A stretch of DNA of 64,000 nucleotides from Lamellibrachia columna (GCA_963662155.1 OY759261.1:39630496-39694495); one strand, 5' to 3'; positions 11,220 through 45,129 are shown, numbered from the stretch's first letter. Notes: generated by a model from the letters alone, not told the origin. Numbers and translations: made by a program.

Positions 11220-12047
11220 GCGAGGAAACACTCTTATCCATACTTGTATCTCATGAATGGTAGATGGCTCGTTGTTTCCACTTCCTTTCGTGACCACACA
11301 ATCTCTTTGTCGCATCACTTTGGGATATTTAGTTGTGTGTACCTCATCAATAAAGGCATGTCAGGCAAGTTACCACAGTTATCACGCACACATGACCGGG
11401 CGATAATACGAAGCTCACGTTATTATTGATCAACGGGTCCCCTCGTCTTCGTGAACTCGTCGTGAAGAGTCTGAACTGAAAGACTTTGTTTGACTGTTAC
11501 CGACTCCATGTTGTGTAGGCGATACCGCGAACACACCATTATCCAATCAACGTCATTCTAGAGATTCATCCCCGGATGAGACCCAAATTATATATGCAAC
11601 CAGAATCTGAATATTAATCCGGGTTTCTCCACTGTCAAGCTCTGGTGTTTGTGAAATGTGGAGATCGGATGATAAATGTTAGACAGGCTAAGCCAACATG
11701 AATATATGAAACACCAGATGGCATAGCTAGAATTGAACACCAGCTCACATGCTCGCATATTATTTATGTTCGGTTCCATTGCACCCATTTTGTTATTGTG
11801 GCCTATATTAGTTACATAACTATTTTATAACCTCGGATACCTTATTGATTCTAACTATAGTCCATATAGTTATTATATGTTGATATGCAATATACAAGGT
11901 AATTGCAATGGATTGCAATATGAAACAACGATAACATATTCCCATATTGGTTTGTATTCCTACCGCAATGTATGATGTAACACATTATGGAATGTTCAGG
12001 TGTATTTAGTAATAACATGTTGTTATTTTCCAATGTTTCATGTGTAG

Positions 12048-12165
12048 TCGACCAGACAGCTGCAAGAGGCAACGCAGTATCTATTGTGCAGTCTATACGC
12101 ACTTGGAGCAATCACACGTTTGCTTCGGTCTTTCAAAAGAGAGAAACGTGGCGGAAACAGGCGAG
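12048..12165 (+). pseudogene. SABATH methyltransferase relic, copy 2, last-exon equivalent
   Basis: After an AG acceptor the frame reads TAARGNAVSIVQSIRTWSNH, versus AAARAHAVSIVKCIRTWSNR in the intact last exon (from 43,665). A one-base deletion then shifts the frame. Next, 'aaaagagagaaacgt' is joined directly to 'ggcggaaacaggcgag', which in the intact exon lies about 110 bp further on, so most of the exon's 3' half is deleted. Related 3'-flanking sequence continues downstream (for example 'gttctggttgtgtggtaa' at 12,380 and at 44,308). Confidence 0.8.
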
Positions 12166-12544
12166 GCTTGAGAGGGAAGTAATTAATTCGATTGACAACC
12201 ATAGCTGCTGTAGATAAAAAAAATAGCCGTAACCTACTTATTATAACTAATCAGTGGTTACTGGGTAACTCCATATAGTGCCATGATTTGACGTAATTGT
12301 GTCATAATTAGTTCGACCCAGATTACTTTTGGTAGAATATTCTGCTGCTCTGTGAAGGCCGATAACATTCTCATGATAGTTCTGGTTGTGTGGTAATTAA
12401 GCAAGTACGACTTAGACGAATGAATACCAACGCTGTTATAAATGCTTTGGCGTAGATTTGTCATATTAGCTCGATCAAAGACATCTGATTGCGACGATTT
12501 GTAGAAAATCACATAAATCAAAGGAAATACTGGAGTTTGTGCAT

Positions 12545-12715
12545 GTATTAGTGCGTGCGTTCGTGCGTGTATGTGTTAATTTATATGTATTAGTGCGTGC
12601 GTTCGTGCGTGTATGTGTTAATTGATATGTATTAGTGCGTGCGTTCGTGCGTGTATGTGTTAATTGATATGTATTAGTGCGTGCGTTCGTGCGTGTATGT
12701 GTTAATTGATATGCA
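12545..12715 (+). repeat. 42-bp minisatellite, four copies
   Basis: The unit 'tattagtgcgtgcgttcgtg' plus 'cgtgtatgtgttaattgatatg' repeats about four times with almost no divergence. It sits immediately upstream of the second copy of the poly(A)/promoter segment, whose first copy has a single related 'cgtgcgtgtgtgttaac'. Confidence 0.9.
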
Positions 12716-13145
12716 TTAACATCTTATAACTTCCGTCATTATCCAATGCATGTTTAATAAAACACTGTGCAAAATGTTCGTGTTTTCGATTCACGGGTAT
12801 TGGCATATATTAGTGCGTGTACTGTGAAAAACGTTATCTTTTCGTGAGTACATTTAGACAGTGGCTTGATGAAGTTGGCTGACATCAGGTGACTCAATAT
12901 AAGTGCACTTCGTGATCACATCGTGAAACCGTGCATGTGCTCGCCGTCGATGTCACTCCATAAGTGTTTACCAGTTTGATGCTAGAGTTCAGGCACTGAA
13001 GAGTACACGTAACTCATTTAAAACATTTGGAACACATAAGCCAACGCTGTAAGTAACTCGCTATTTGTATGGTTAATTATAATCATATTTTGTGATGTAC
13101 ACACACCAAGTTATCAGGTTTGCCGTTAGATAATCTATAATTCAG
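12690..13145 (+). promoter_or_regulatory. Poly(A) signal of copy 2, then promoter and leader exon of the intact SABATH gene
   Basis: This is the second copy of the segment at 7,985-8,436. It carries AATAAA (12,756-12,761), 'caatataagtgca' with TATAAG at 12,898-12,903, an untranslated exon and the donor 'ttcag|gtgagtgt' after 13,145. The next methyltransferase exon with an ATG begins at 22,488, which would make a 9.3-kb first intron. Linking this leader to that exon is inference from order and from the duplicated arrangement. Confidence 0.5.
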
Positions 13146-13599
13146 GTGAGTGTATGCTTCTGTCAGTCCGGATGAGGAATAGCTTACCAACTGTATCTAT
13201 TTCAGCCAATACAGCTGCAGTGGAGTTTGAGAACAACGTCAAGAGCAGCACGCGTTGTAAGCGTTTCGCTGTCAAAAACAACATTTACAATATTTTTCCT
13301 ACTATTAATGATGCAATTTCTACTACCACTGCTAAAGTTACTTTTGGCGCTACTGTTATTGATGCCATTGCTACTAATATATATAACTATATATGCAACA
13401 ATATATACATGTAGTTAATATTTATAAATATAATAACAATTAGCTTAATAAATGCTAATTAATTATTTAGGCATGACGTATATGTGCATAGTAAAATATG
13501 TTTATACATATATTTTAAAATGTTTAATGAATAATAACAAATAAGCTATATTGAGTGACGTCAGTGCAAGTATCTGATTAGTAAAAATTATAAAGATTG

Positions 13600-14062
13600 T
13601 CATTAGAGGCAAAGACCCAGATGGCAAGTGGACATGGACGTCATTGGCTTATCAATACTCCAACATTTTGTGTGTGTCTATGTCTATATGTAATTTATTT
13701 TACTCTGTGAGAACGATAACTTCCTGATATACAGTCTACAAAGTTCCTTTTGTAGTGCTACCTCATGTCCTGTAGTTCTACTATCCTTCTTGAGTGAGAA
13801 CAATATATTTATATCAATATCTTCATAACCATGCAATATTTGAAGAAAAAAAACTCAATTTGATGTCCTCTAAACCTCCTTGTACCTAGGGTTGTTAAAC
13901 CACAGTATTTTAAGCGATCTTAATCATAAAGGTTTCTCAGTCCTGGAATAAATTTAGCTGGTCTAAATTTAGCTGTATTCGTTCAAACGTACCTATATCC
14001 TTCTTACGGTATGGTCTACAATCTTGTATACAGCATTCTGTATGACGTTTAGCAATTGCTTT

Positions 14063-14096
<34 letters not shown>

Positions 14097-14870
14097 CAAT
14101 TTTGCTTTTTTATATGTAATATATCCCATAATCAACCTAATAAGTTGGTTTCATTTTTAATCTGCAATGCCACGTTCCTCTGAAACTTTCTTATCACCAC
14201 ATATTGTTATCCCTTATTTATTTCCTTTAAGGTGGTACCTATAAAGATATCTCCCATTTTACAGTTTACATCCAAGTTCCCACGTCCTGTGCGTAGACAT
14301 TTACATTTTCCAAAATTGACATTTTTCAGATGATTTAACTTATTTGTCTATTTTATTTGTTGTTTATCACCATCATTTTTAACTTTTCTAAGAACTTTGT
14401 GTCATCCGCAAATGTCACTACTTTGCTTGATATATTGTCGTCCAATTCATTGATAAGAATAATACGAATAATATAGGTCCTAATACTGTTCCATGCGGTG
14501 CCCCACTCAAAGCTGAATTCCTGCTTGAAACCGCCACATCTACTACAACACGCATCTGTCAGTCTGCTATTGTTCTATTCAGTCGGTTATGCTGTCACCA
14601 ATACGATGGACTTACAACTTAATACTAATCTTTGATGTGACACTTTGTCGGAAGCTTTCTGAAAGTCTAAGTAGATCATATCTACCGGTGATCCCTCGTC
14701 TATCAATTTAGCGGTGTATTAAAAAAAAAAAAAAACATTACATATTTGTTTAGCATGACCTCGCTTTTAGGAGTCCATGTTGAGATAGAGTATATAATTT
14801 ATTCATAAAAACGAATTCCACCATGTGGTTTTTAATGAACCTTTCTTGTCTTCTGACATATAAAATGATC
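13600..14870 (-). mobile_element. Degenerate CR1 fragment (3' UTR to RT)
   Basis: Reading the minus strand, the 3' UTR signature ('...ggcaagtggacatgg' on the + strand at 13,620) leads into the ORF2 C-terminus near 13,740-13,800 and back through RT motifs to about 14,870. An (AT)n tract interrupts it at 14,065-14,093. There are many indels and no open frame. Confidence 0.8.
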
Positions 14871-15187
14871 AAACGATTATTAAGAAAAAAATTCGTTGTC
14901 ATAGGAGCCACCCAATTTACGTTATTAATTACTTTGGGCCTTTCAACATATCATGTGTTTGTGCGTGCGTGAGTGTGCATGTATGCGTGTGAGAGTTATC
15001 AAGTAGTTTTATGTTGTACGTGCATTGATATGTACTTGAGCGAATGCTTGTATTGCTACATTTTAATAATTTGTACATTAGAATCAGATCTTATATTATG
15101 TATTTATTTATTTACTGATATGCTTAGATATATTTGATAGTGTGCACATGTAATTATATTTTTGTAAGAAATAATTGTTTACATAAA

Positions 15188-16500
15188 GTGTGAAGCCTCT
15201 TAGAGGTCATGCTTAACAACGTGTGAAGCCTCTTAGAGGTCATGCTTAACAAATATGCTATGTTTTTTGGAAGAAATCACTAAGTGGATAGACGTGGGAT
15301 CGCCAGTAGATATTATCTACTTAGATTTTCAGAAAGCTTTTGATAAAGTGCCACATCAAATATTACTACTTAAATTAAAAGCCCATGGTATCGGGGATAG
15401 CATAACTGACTGGGTAGAACAATGGCTGACTGATAGAAGACAACGAGTTGTAGTAGATGGAGAAGTTTCAAATTGGAAATCGGTTTTGAGTGGGGTACCT
15501 CAAGGATCAGTATTAGGACTTATATTATTCTTAATATATATATCAATGACTTGGACGACAGTATAACAAGTAACATACTGAAGTTTGCGGATGACACAAA
15601 ACTGTTTAGAAAGGTTAATACTGATGGTGATAAACAACATTTACAAAACGATCTAGACAGATTAGTGAAATGGTCTGAGAAATGGCAGATGTTGTTCAAT
15701 TTTGGGAAATGTAAATGCCTACATACAGGACATGGGAACTTGAATGTAAACTATAAAATGGGAGATACTGTTCTGGGTACTACTGTAAAAGAAAAGGACT
15801 TAGGAGTTACAATAAGCGCTGATATGAAAGTTTCAGAGCAGTGTGGTATTGCAGCTTCAAAGGGTAATCAAATACTTGGATTGATTAGAAGAAACATAAC
15901 ATACAAGGGAAAAAAAGTTAATTACACCTCTTTATAAAGCAATAGTTAGACATCATTTAGAATACTGTATACAAGCATGGAGACCATAGCGTAAGAAGGA
16001 TATAGATACGCTTGAACGCATACAAAGGAGAGCAACTAAAATGATTCCAGAACTGAGAGACCTTAGTTATGAAGAACGCCTGAAAGAATGTGGTTTAACA
16101 ACTCTAGAGACAAGGAGGTTAAGAGGAGATCAGATTGAAGTTTTTAAGATATTGAATGGGTATGAAAATATTGATAGAAATATGTTTTTCTCACTCAAGA
16201 AGGATAGCAGAACTAGAGGACATGAGGTAAAATTAGTAAAGGATCAATGTAGATTGGACATCAGGAAGCACTCGTTCTCACAGAGGACAATAAATGAATG
16301 GAACAAATTGTCTACAGATTGTGTAACTGCTAGCAGCGTGGATATGTTTAAAAACAAGGTTGACACATATCTCAGGAGGGCGGGTTATAAGTAGATGAAC
16401 ATTGTTGGACTCTCGATAAGCCAATGGCTTCCTTGTCCACTTGCCATCTGGGCCTTTGGCTTGGATGGCAAATCTTGTTAAATCTTGTTAAATTGTGGGT
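15188..16500 (+). mobile_element. CR1 copy, 5'-truncated, with 3' tail repeats
   Basis: The element enters CR1 ORF2 at 'atgcttaacaaatatg' (15,241) and runs to the 3' UTR. The tail is 'aaatcttgttaaatcttgtt', a short tandem repeat typical of CR1 3' ends. The RT frame reads IYLDFQKAFDKV, then GVPQGSVLG (15,255-15,566). A two-base AT gain at about 15,536-15,545 then shifts the frame, and it resumes with FADDTKLF (15,473-15,937). A further frame break lies near 15,916. The C-terminal block is open at 16,041-16,394. The 5' junction carries a 33-bp tandem duplication (15,188-15,252). Confidence 0.9.
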
Positions 16501-16985
16501 GTATATTTATGTATTTAAAAGCCGGTACATTTTTACGAATATGTATCTTAAGTAAAATTTTAATTATTGTAACTTTAATATAATTATATTCCACTTTTAA
16601 TAAGTTAAGTTTTGTTTTAATGGTTCAGTATGTGCATTATTTCTACTTAGGATTATTACTCGCACTGCTTTTTTGAATTCGCATAATTTTATTTCCCAGT
16701 TATCCCCATAATACAATACTTGATGTGTGATAATATTAATAAGTTATACCACATTGCTTTTATTTGTATACGTTTTTTAATATTTACGCCAATTTTGTAT
16801 ATGCCATTTTTTTGGGAACACATATTTTATAATTGTTCAATCCGTTTTTCCAATTTATGTTTGTGTTCAAGGTCAATCCTAAGAAGTTACATTCATCCAC
16901 GTTTTTCAGTATGTACATGATCTATTTAAAGCAATAGGGTCTCTAATAATTTATTAAAAATGTATTTTTATTTGTTTTTATTTAG

Positions 16986-17016
<31 letters not shown>

Positions 17017-17049
17017 TTTTTCAATTCAGAAATGATATGAGAAATACTT
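16500..17049. other. AT-rich intronic sequence
   Basis: No gene was recognised. It contains a short (AT)n tract at 16,988-17,016. Confidence 0.5.
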
Positions 17050-17746
17050 GGACAACTATTAACGAAATTCTTTTAAAAAATCAAAGAAAAAGAGAAAAAA
17101 AAAATTACCACTATTATTTTTTAATAACATGATACAAAGCTAACAAACACAAAATATATTGCAAACAAATTAATAAATATTTTACAATTATAGGCCTCTC
17201 TTTTGCAAAAACGTTTAAATATACAGGTAATGACGATGATTATTTCCTAAATAAATATGTAAACTATGTTTTACATACGAACATGTTGCTGAAGAGACTG
17301 TAAAGATAATTATTAATAAATTTACAGCGAAAAATAGATGTGAATTTGAAGGCATATCATCTATTTTTTTTTTTTAATTCAACCACCTATTATCAAATAA
17401 ATCAATGATCTTCATATTTTAATGACTTAATATTAGTTTTTGATAATCAGTATGGCTTCAGACCTAAACATTCAACTTAATATGCCGCACTTGAGTTTAC
17501 TGATATAATTATAATTTAATATGATAACAATATTTTTCGAAGTGTCTAAAGCATTCGATGCCATTGACCACAACATTATATTAAAAAAAAAATCAAATGC
17601 GATGTCCTAAAAACCTTTACTCTGCAACTATTTCAAATGTATTTAAAAAACAAAACACAATATATTGAAATAGAAGAAATATAGTCAGACATTTTACCCA
17701 TAACAATCGGTGTTCCACAATGTTCAATATTTGAACCTCTATTGTT

Positions 17747-17757
<11 letters not shown>
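17050..17757 (+). mobile_element. Non-LTR retrotransposon RT fragment ending in an (AT)n tract
   Basis: Broken frames spell RT motifs in order: QYGFRPKHST near 17,450, a catalytic block resembling SKAFDAIDHN near 17,550, and IGVPQCSIFEPLLFIIY at 17,710-17,750. The coding sequence passes directly into (AT)n exactly where the family motif LIYIND, which is itself tatata-rich, would lie. The element cannot be followed past the microsatellite. Confidence 0.65.
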
Positions 17758-18025
<268 letters not shown>

Positions 18026-18515
18026 TTCATGCGTATGTCCACCTTTGCGTCATGCAGCGCCTCGGGATGAACTGTTATGGAACAATAATATTGTTTTAAA
18101 CCGGATATGATAACGAGATTGTAGCGCTGCTGTGTGTGGCTGCTCCCGGTCTGTCTATTATCTATATTTATCGACGTTTTTAAATCCTGGATTATATTCG
18201 TGCATCGTATTATAAGTCGTGAATATACAAAGTGTACAAATGGAAGGTCTGTGACTTTTTTAGTTTTAATTACACGTTTTACATTGACTCTTAAAACTGC
18301 CCTTTATTCTGCGGCGTGGCTGCTGCTATCGTCCTGTTTGAACCACGCATACACGTGCCAGCGTTGCCAAGCTGCGCTCTCCGTACCAGAACATTGCCTG
18401 CTTGGGGTAGTGTCCGCTGAAGTATGTCGCTGTCCAGAACATTGTTGATGAATCTACGGACACCCATGCAGCCGCCTAGTCCCCCGTGGACGGCAACAAT
18501 TGAGCGATTGAATTT

Positions 18516-19388
18516 GTGTCGACGACCAACGAGGCGTGGCACAACAGCCGGGATAAGATGTCGACCAGACCAATAACCAGGGTGCCCAGCGGATGGTGTC
18601 GCTCTGTTTATAAACAAACGGGTGTTAACAGTGCCAACCTGATTGCACTGATCTCTATAGCATCGGGTAACTGGTCTTATATTGCGCGAAGTTCCTCTCA
18701 CCTTTGTGCGAAGTTCGCCCTGATTAACGCAAGATCCATACGCAAACATGAGCTACTCGTGAGCGACTACATTGATGAACATGAACTGGACGTCGTCGCC
18801 ATAACGGAAACCTGGCTGGCAGAAGGCGAAACGACTGTCACATCCGAACTGTGCGGTGGGGATTTCACGTTCGTTCACCGGCCGCGCAGTGGGGCCCGTC
18901 GTGGAGGTGGTGTGGGAGTATTGTTCCGAAAGACACTGCAGCTAGTTTCACGTGCTGACATTGATACACATGCGTGTGAGAATTGTTGCGTTTTTCTGCG
19001 TAATATCCGTATTGGTTGCATCACGTGCGTGATTGCCGTCTACCGTCCGTCGACGTCTAATTTCCGCACCTTCCTAGATGATGTTAGGAGGATTTTACTC
19101 ATCGCCGCGGCCCACCCCACGGAGACTGTCGTGGCCCACCCCACGGAGACTGTCGTGGCCCACCCCACGGAGACTGTCGTGTGTGGTGATTTAAACACAC
19201 GATATGGTGATTCTGCAATGAACTTGGCAGATTTGCTGGAGACACATGGTTTTGTACAATATGTACACGGCAACATGCTGGACCTGGTTATCATGTCTGG
19301 AACATCTCACGTCATAGCTACAACCGTTGAGCTGGAGACTTTTCTCACTGATCGCCGAGTGATTGAATGTGAATTACACCAACCTTAA
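18516..19388 (+). pseudogene. AP-endonuclease domain (290 codons) of the L2-like element
   Basis: Motifs appear in order: LINARSIRK, then VVAITETWLA (catalytic Glu), then RRGGGVGVLF, then IAVYRPST, then VVCGDLNTR (the usual GDFN), then MLDLVI. The end reads FLTDRRVIECEL where active relatives have SDH, so the terminal catalytic His is replaced by Arg. A 24-bp unit encoding AHPTETVV is tandemly present three times at 19,110-19,181, directly before VCGDLN. This adds 16 residues to a tightly packed part of the fold. The frame ends with a stop at 19,386 before the RT frame begins. Confidence 0.85.
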
Positions 19389-19397
19389 CCAGAGCGC

Positions 19398-21439
19398 ATG
19401 CCGCGACGCATTCAATACAGCAAGTACTCAGCCATTGATGCATGCATACGTAGCATCGTTAACGCCCATGCTCCAGTAATCTCGCGGACTATCACGGCTA
19501 GGCCGATGACACCTTGGCATACAAGTGAACTATGTGAAGAGAAGCGGGCATTGCGTCGTGCTGAGCGTAACTGGCGACAAACTGGACTTACTGTACATCG
19601 TCAAATATATACCGGTTTGCGCAACACGTTCCAAAAATCACTTATGACAGCGCGATCGCATTACTACCGAACTGAGATGACAAGTGTTGGTGGCAACATC
19701 CGACGTGTCTACCAGATCGCAAACACACGACTCGATCGAGTTGGAGACCGGCCGCTACCTGAAGACGCTACACAAGCTACTATGGCAGCGAAATTCAAGA
19801 AGAGTTTTACGGAGAAGATCGATGCGTTGCGCCGAAATATGACTCAATCGTCAACTGAAGATGCAGCGACGAATGTGGCTGCACGTTTACTGTGTTTTGA
19901 AGGTGCTTCACCTGCAGACGTGAAGAACATAATTTTAGCATCGGCTACCAAGTCATGTGAGCTGGACCCGCTGCCAACGTCACTCCTTAAACAGAACATT
20001 AAAGCTCTGTGTCCGGCTATTACACGCACATTTAATGCGCCGATCTCCACTGCCATAGTCCCACAGTCGATGAAGCACGTCATTGTGACGCCGGTACTGA
20101 AAAAACGAGGCGCTGATGTCAATGTGCTGTCTAACTTCCGCCCAATATCTAACATTTCGTATGTCGCTAAGACAATGGGGCGCTTCGTCTCGAGACAACT
20201 GCAACGCTTCCTGAATGAGAATGGCATACTTGATATCTACCAGAGTGCCTACCGACCACGCCACAGTGCGGAGACAGCACTCTTACGCATTCAAAGTGGT
20301 GTGGCGCAAGCGATTGATGTGCGACGTGGAGTACGTATTGTGCTTCTTGATTTAACAGCACTTTTCGACACAATAAATAACGATATCTAACTACGGAGTC
20401 TGTTTGGCTATGGCATACGCGGTGAAGCGCCTGCGTGGTTGGCGTCATACCTATATGGTCGTACCTCTGCCGTGCGTGTCGGGAAAGAAGTGTATGAATG
20501 TACCGTGATGAGATCCGAAGTTCCACAGGGGTCGGTTCTTGGGCCGGTGCTCTTCAACGCCTACATTGCGCCTCTAACGAATTTACTCAACCGACACGAC
20601 GTACACCATCATCTGAACGCCGGTGATACGCAGTTATACGTCACTTTTCCGTTTGACACATACAGATGCTCTTATGCGAATGGAGGCGTGCATCAGTGAA
20701 GTTAAAACGTGGCTCTAAGACAACGGACTGGTTCTCAACGAGAGCAAAACGAAAGCAATTGCCACACATCCATCGAGCTTGCGCAGACCAATACACATTG
20801 AGCACGTTGACGTATGCGGACATTATGTAGCGACATCGACCATCGTCCGTGACCTTGGCGTTACAAACGATGCTGATTTGTCGATGGTGACGCAGGTGGC
20901 AAATGCATATCGAAATGCTTACTATCATCTCTCGAGAATTGCACGGGCAGGAGGGGCAATGACGATCAGTGTCTACGCATGCCTTGTCCATGCACATGTG
21001 ACATCAAGGCTCGACTATGGTAATGGTATGCTCTTTGGTTTATCTGACCGTCTGCTGCACCGTCTAGAGAGGGTTCAACGTTCAGACGCTCGTGTTGTGA
21101 TGCAACTTCGACGAGATGATCGGCGATCTATCACTGCTGTCCTGCAACACCTACACTGGCTCCCAGTGAGAAAACGTATCGACTACAAGGTACTTATGGT
21201 TGTACACACTTCTTTGTATGTAGGTACGCCAGTGTATCTTGCGTCACTGCTACATCGTCCTACGCTCTGGTGGTGGTTTACTTCTTGATGTTCCACGCGT
21301 AAACCTAGAACGTTATGGTCGTCGGGCGTTTGATTGTGCTGGGCCGATATTGTGGAAGTCTCGGCCTCTGGAACTACGCGCGATCCAGAACACCAGGCAG
21401 ATTGGAAGACTATTGAAGACATTCCTGTTCTTAAACTAA
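19398..21439 (+). pseudogene. Reverse transcriptase and C-terminal region of the L2-like element
   Basis: The linker reads TPWHTSELCEEKRALRRAER. The RT follows with FRPISNISYVAKTM, then YQSAYRPRHSAETALL, then VLLDLTALFDTINNDI (first catalytic Asp present). An in-frame TAA at 20,388-20,390 follows. The sequence continues with FGYGIRGEAPAWLASYL, then VPQGSVLGPVLFNAYI, then NAGDTQLY. The last motif should be (Y/F)ADD; its first catalytic Asp is Gly (codon at 20,622), which would abolish polymerase activity. Frameshifts near 20,690 and 21,280 separate the downstream blocks RDLGVTNDADLSM, SRLDYGNGMLFGL and LHWLPVRKRIDYKVL. Confidence 0.88.
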
Positions 21440-21945
21440 TTTAATCAGACATCATTTAACCTTGGTATTGTTCATGCATACAGTTATATTATTATATTTT
21501 TATTTATCTTAGGCTTATGTATATATTTCTCTTAAAAACATCTTTATGTTTCTTAGAAGTCTGCCGATTTTGTAATCACCCGTGAACAGGGCACAAGTCC
21601 CGGATTTGATGGTGAATAAATAAAGTATATTAGTATTATTCTTATTATAACCGTTCACTGCGCGGTGCTCTAATTCAGTCCGACATAATTATTGGATATT
21701 AAACTGCAAACATATTGTGATGGTTATTGTTGTATTTCTTAAATATTTGTCATAACATTGTTACATCGATGGTTTTGTAGATATTGAAAAGTCAGTAGTA
21801 AGCACCACTTCTTTCAGGGATCGACCGCGGACGATATTGTTGACGGCGTCATATGACGGCGTCGTATATGCGGCAAAAGTGACCTTTTAATGACTGTTTG
21901 TAATGACTTGATTTTGTATTGATTTTTTATTGATATCTTTATTTA

Positions 21946-22057
<112 letters not shown>

Positions 22058-22502
22058 TTATTTTATTTATTTTATTTTTTTCTTGTTTATTTATTATTAA
22101 AATAAATGACTTTTTAAAAGTGATATTTCAACAATCGCTTATAAGCACTTTTAATAACAAGGACATTTTATTATTTATATGTTTATTTATTAATATATTT
22201 AAATGTTTAGCCTTAACTTAACTTTTTTTGTACACTATATGTGTTGATGAGCTTATAGTGCACTGCACGTGTTTCACTACACGTCTGTAACGAGCACCTG
22301 CTTTTAATATTATGAATAGTTAAGAGATTGTGGGGAGAGTCTGATAATTAGTTTGTGCAGAAAGGTAAAATGGAAAGTCTGGTTGTAAAAAAATGGGCGG
22401 CGACAAAGGGAATTTTTTATTTGAGTGTAGAGGCGTAAGGAAGGAAAGTTCGCTGTTTTTATATTGTATTGTTGACACATTTTGTAGATACAGTTGCGAA
22501 GC

Positions 22503-43894
<21,392 letters not shown>

Positions 43895-44448
43895 GCTGGG
43901 ACTAAGGCAAATGGCAATCACCGCTTCTACAAGAAGTCGTACTTTTATTGTGCGTGGGTAATTGGTGAATAGTTGGTAATGTAATATTGCATCACTGGCT
44001 GACGTAAAGCCGGTATATTTAGCTCAATCTAGAGCTACATATTGTTTTGATTGCAGTAATCACACTAGGTGAATGGAGCTTACAGTCAACTAATAAACTA
44101 GTATTGGCCAGGTTTGAGCTGGGTCTAAAGCGAATAACAACCAGCGCAGTTGCAAATAGTCGCAACCTATCAATTATGACTAGTGCATAGTGAATAACTG
44201 GATATGTTGCCAAGATTAGACATAATGTTGTCATAGTTAGCTTTATCCAGATTGCCTTTATTATAATATTATGCTACTCGGCGTAGGGCAGTTACACTTT
44301 GGTAACAGTTCTGGTTGTGTGGTAACTGAGCATGTAGTCACGTGTGAAATTATTGAAACGGCGTGTGCCGGAAGAACATGTCGAAAGCTGACATTTCTTT
44401 ATATACCCGCACCACTTCTTTCGCTGTGATCAGTTTTCTTATCTATGC

Positions 44449-44454
44449 AATAAA
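44449..44454 (+). promoter_or_regulatory. Poly(A) signal of the SABATH gene
   Basis: AATAAA occurs 555 bp after the stop, in the context 'tatgcaataaaattgtgc'. This context resembles the AATAAA sites at 8,050 and 12,756 that follow the decayed copies. Confidence 0.55.
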
Positions 44455-44469
44455 ATTGTGCATTAAAAT

Positions 44470-45125
44470 TGTTTGATCCTATTTGAAAACATCTCTGTGA
44501 GGAAGAGGGTATCAGAACACGATTTGAATAGTCAGGTCTAGATTACTACTATGAATAATAAGCATGATCAGCCTGCTTCTTAGTTCGTACACCATTGTGT
44601 ACAACCTGCGTGGCGGCGCAGTGGTTTGGCGCTCGCCCCGTCTCCAGGGGGTACTGCGTATCAACCCATGCCGGATGCTGAAACAGTCTTTTCTGAACAA
44701 AGTATACACAGCTGACTCGCCGTGCACCAGGCACATATAAAAGCAGTAGGTGAATTACGTGCGATACAATAAAATCTATAGTGATTTTGCCAGGGGAAAT
44801 TAAAAAGATCGCATGCGTGATCTGTCGTGGAATCACTTATTATGTTCCATTGACAATGATTATACCATGCATGTGATAAGGTTACCAGTATATATAAAAT
44901 CTTTACATCAACTGAGTTCACCTGATGGTAATAGTATTAGCGCTGGGTTTGATTGGGTTAATTTACGTGAACCACAGCTGTGTCCATGAGGATTTCGTCA
45001 GGATTTCGTCGGCCATTCTAGCGATAATTTAGGCCTTCGCTTCTTCAAAATTATTTCCAAATGTTCTGCATCCTGGCCAGGCCTGTTTGTGCTTTTAAAG
45101 TAGTGACTTTGTAAATAATATCCTT
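44470..45125. other. Intergenic; possible tRNA-like SINE head
   Basis: At 44,609-44,670 'gtggcggcgcagtggtttgg' followed by 'ctccagggggtactgcg' resembles a tRNA-derived head, but no body or tail match was found. Confidence 0.3.
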
Positions 45126-45129
45126 TCAA

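Larger units (their letters stand above)
18270..21650 (+). mobile_element. L2/CR1-group non-LTR retrotransposon, nearly complete ORF2, inactive
   Basis: The endonuclease comes first (18,516-19,388), followed by the linker and RT (19,398-20,699) and the post-RT C-terminal region (20,779-21,439). After these lie an AT-rich 3' UTR and an 'aataaataaagt' tail near 21,620. It is distinctly GC-richer than the surroundings, which suggests a younger element than its neighbours. A gag-like ORF1 is not recognised. Lesions are listed in the domain entries. It lies in the first intron of the methyltransferase gene, in the same orientation. Confidence 0.85.
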
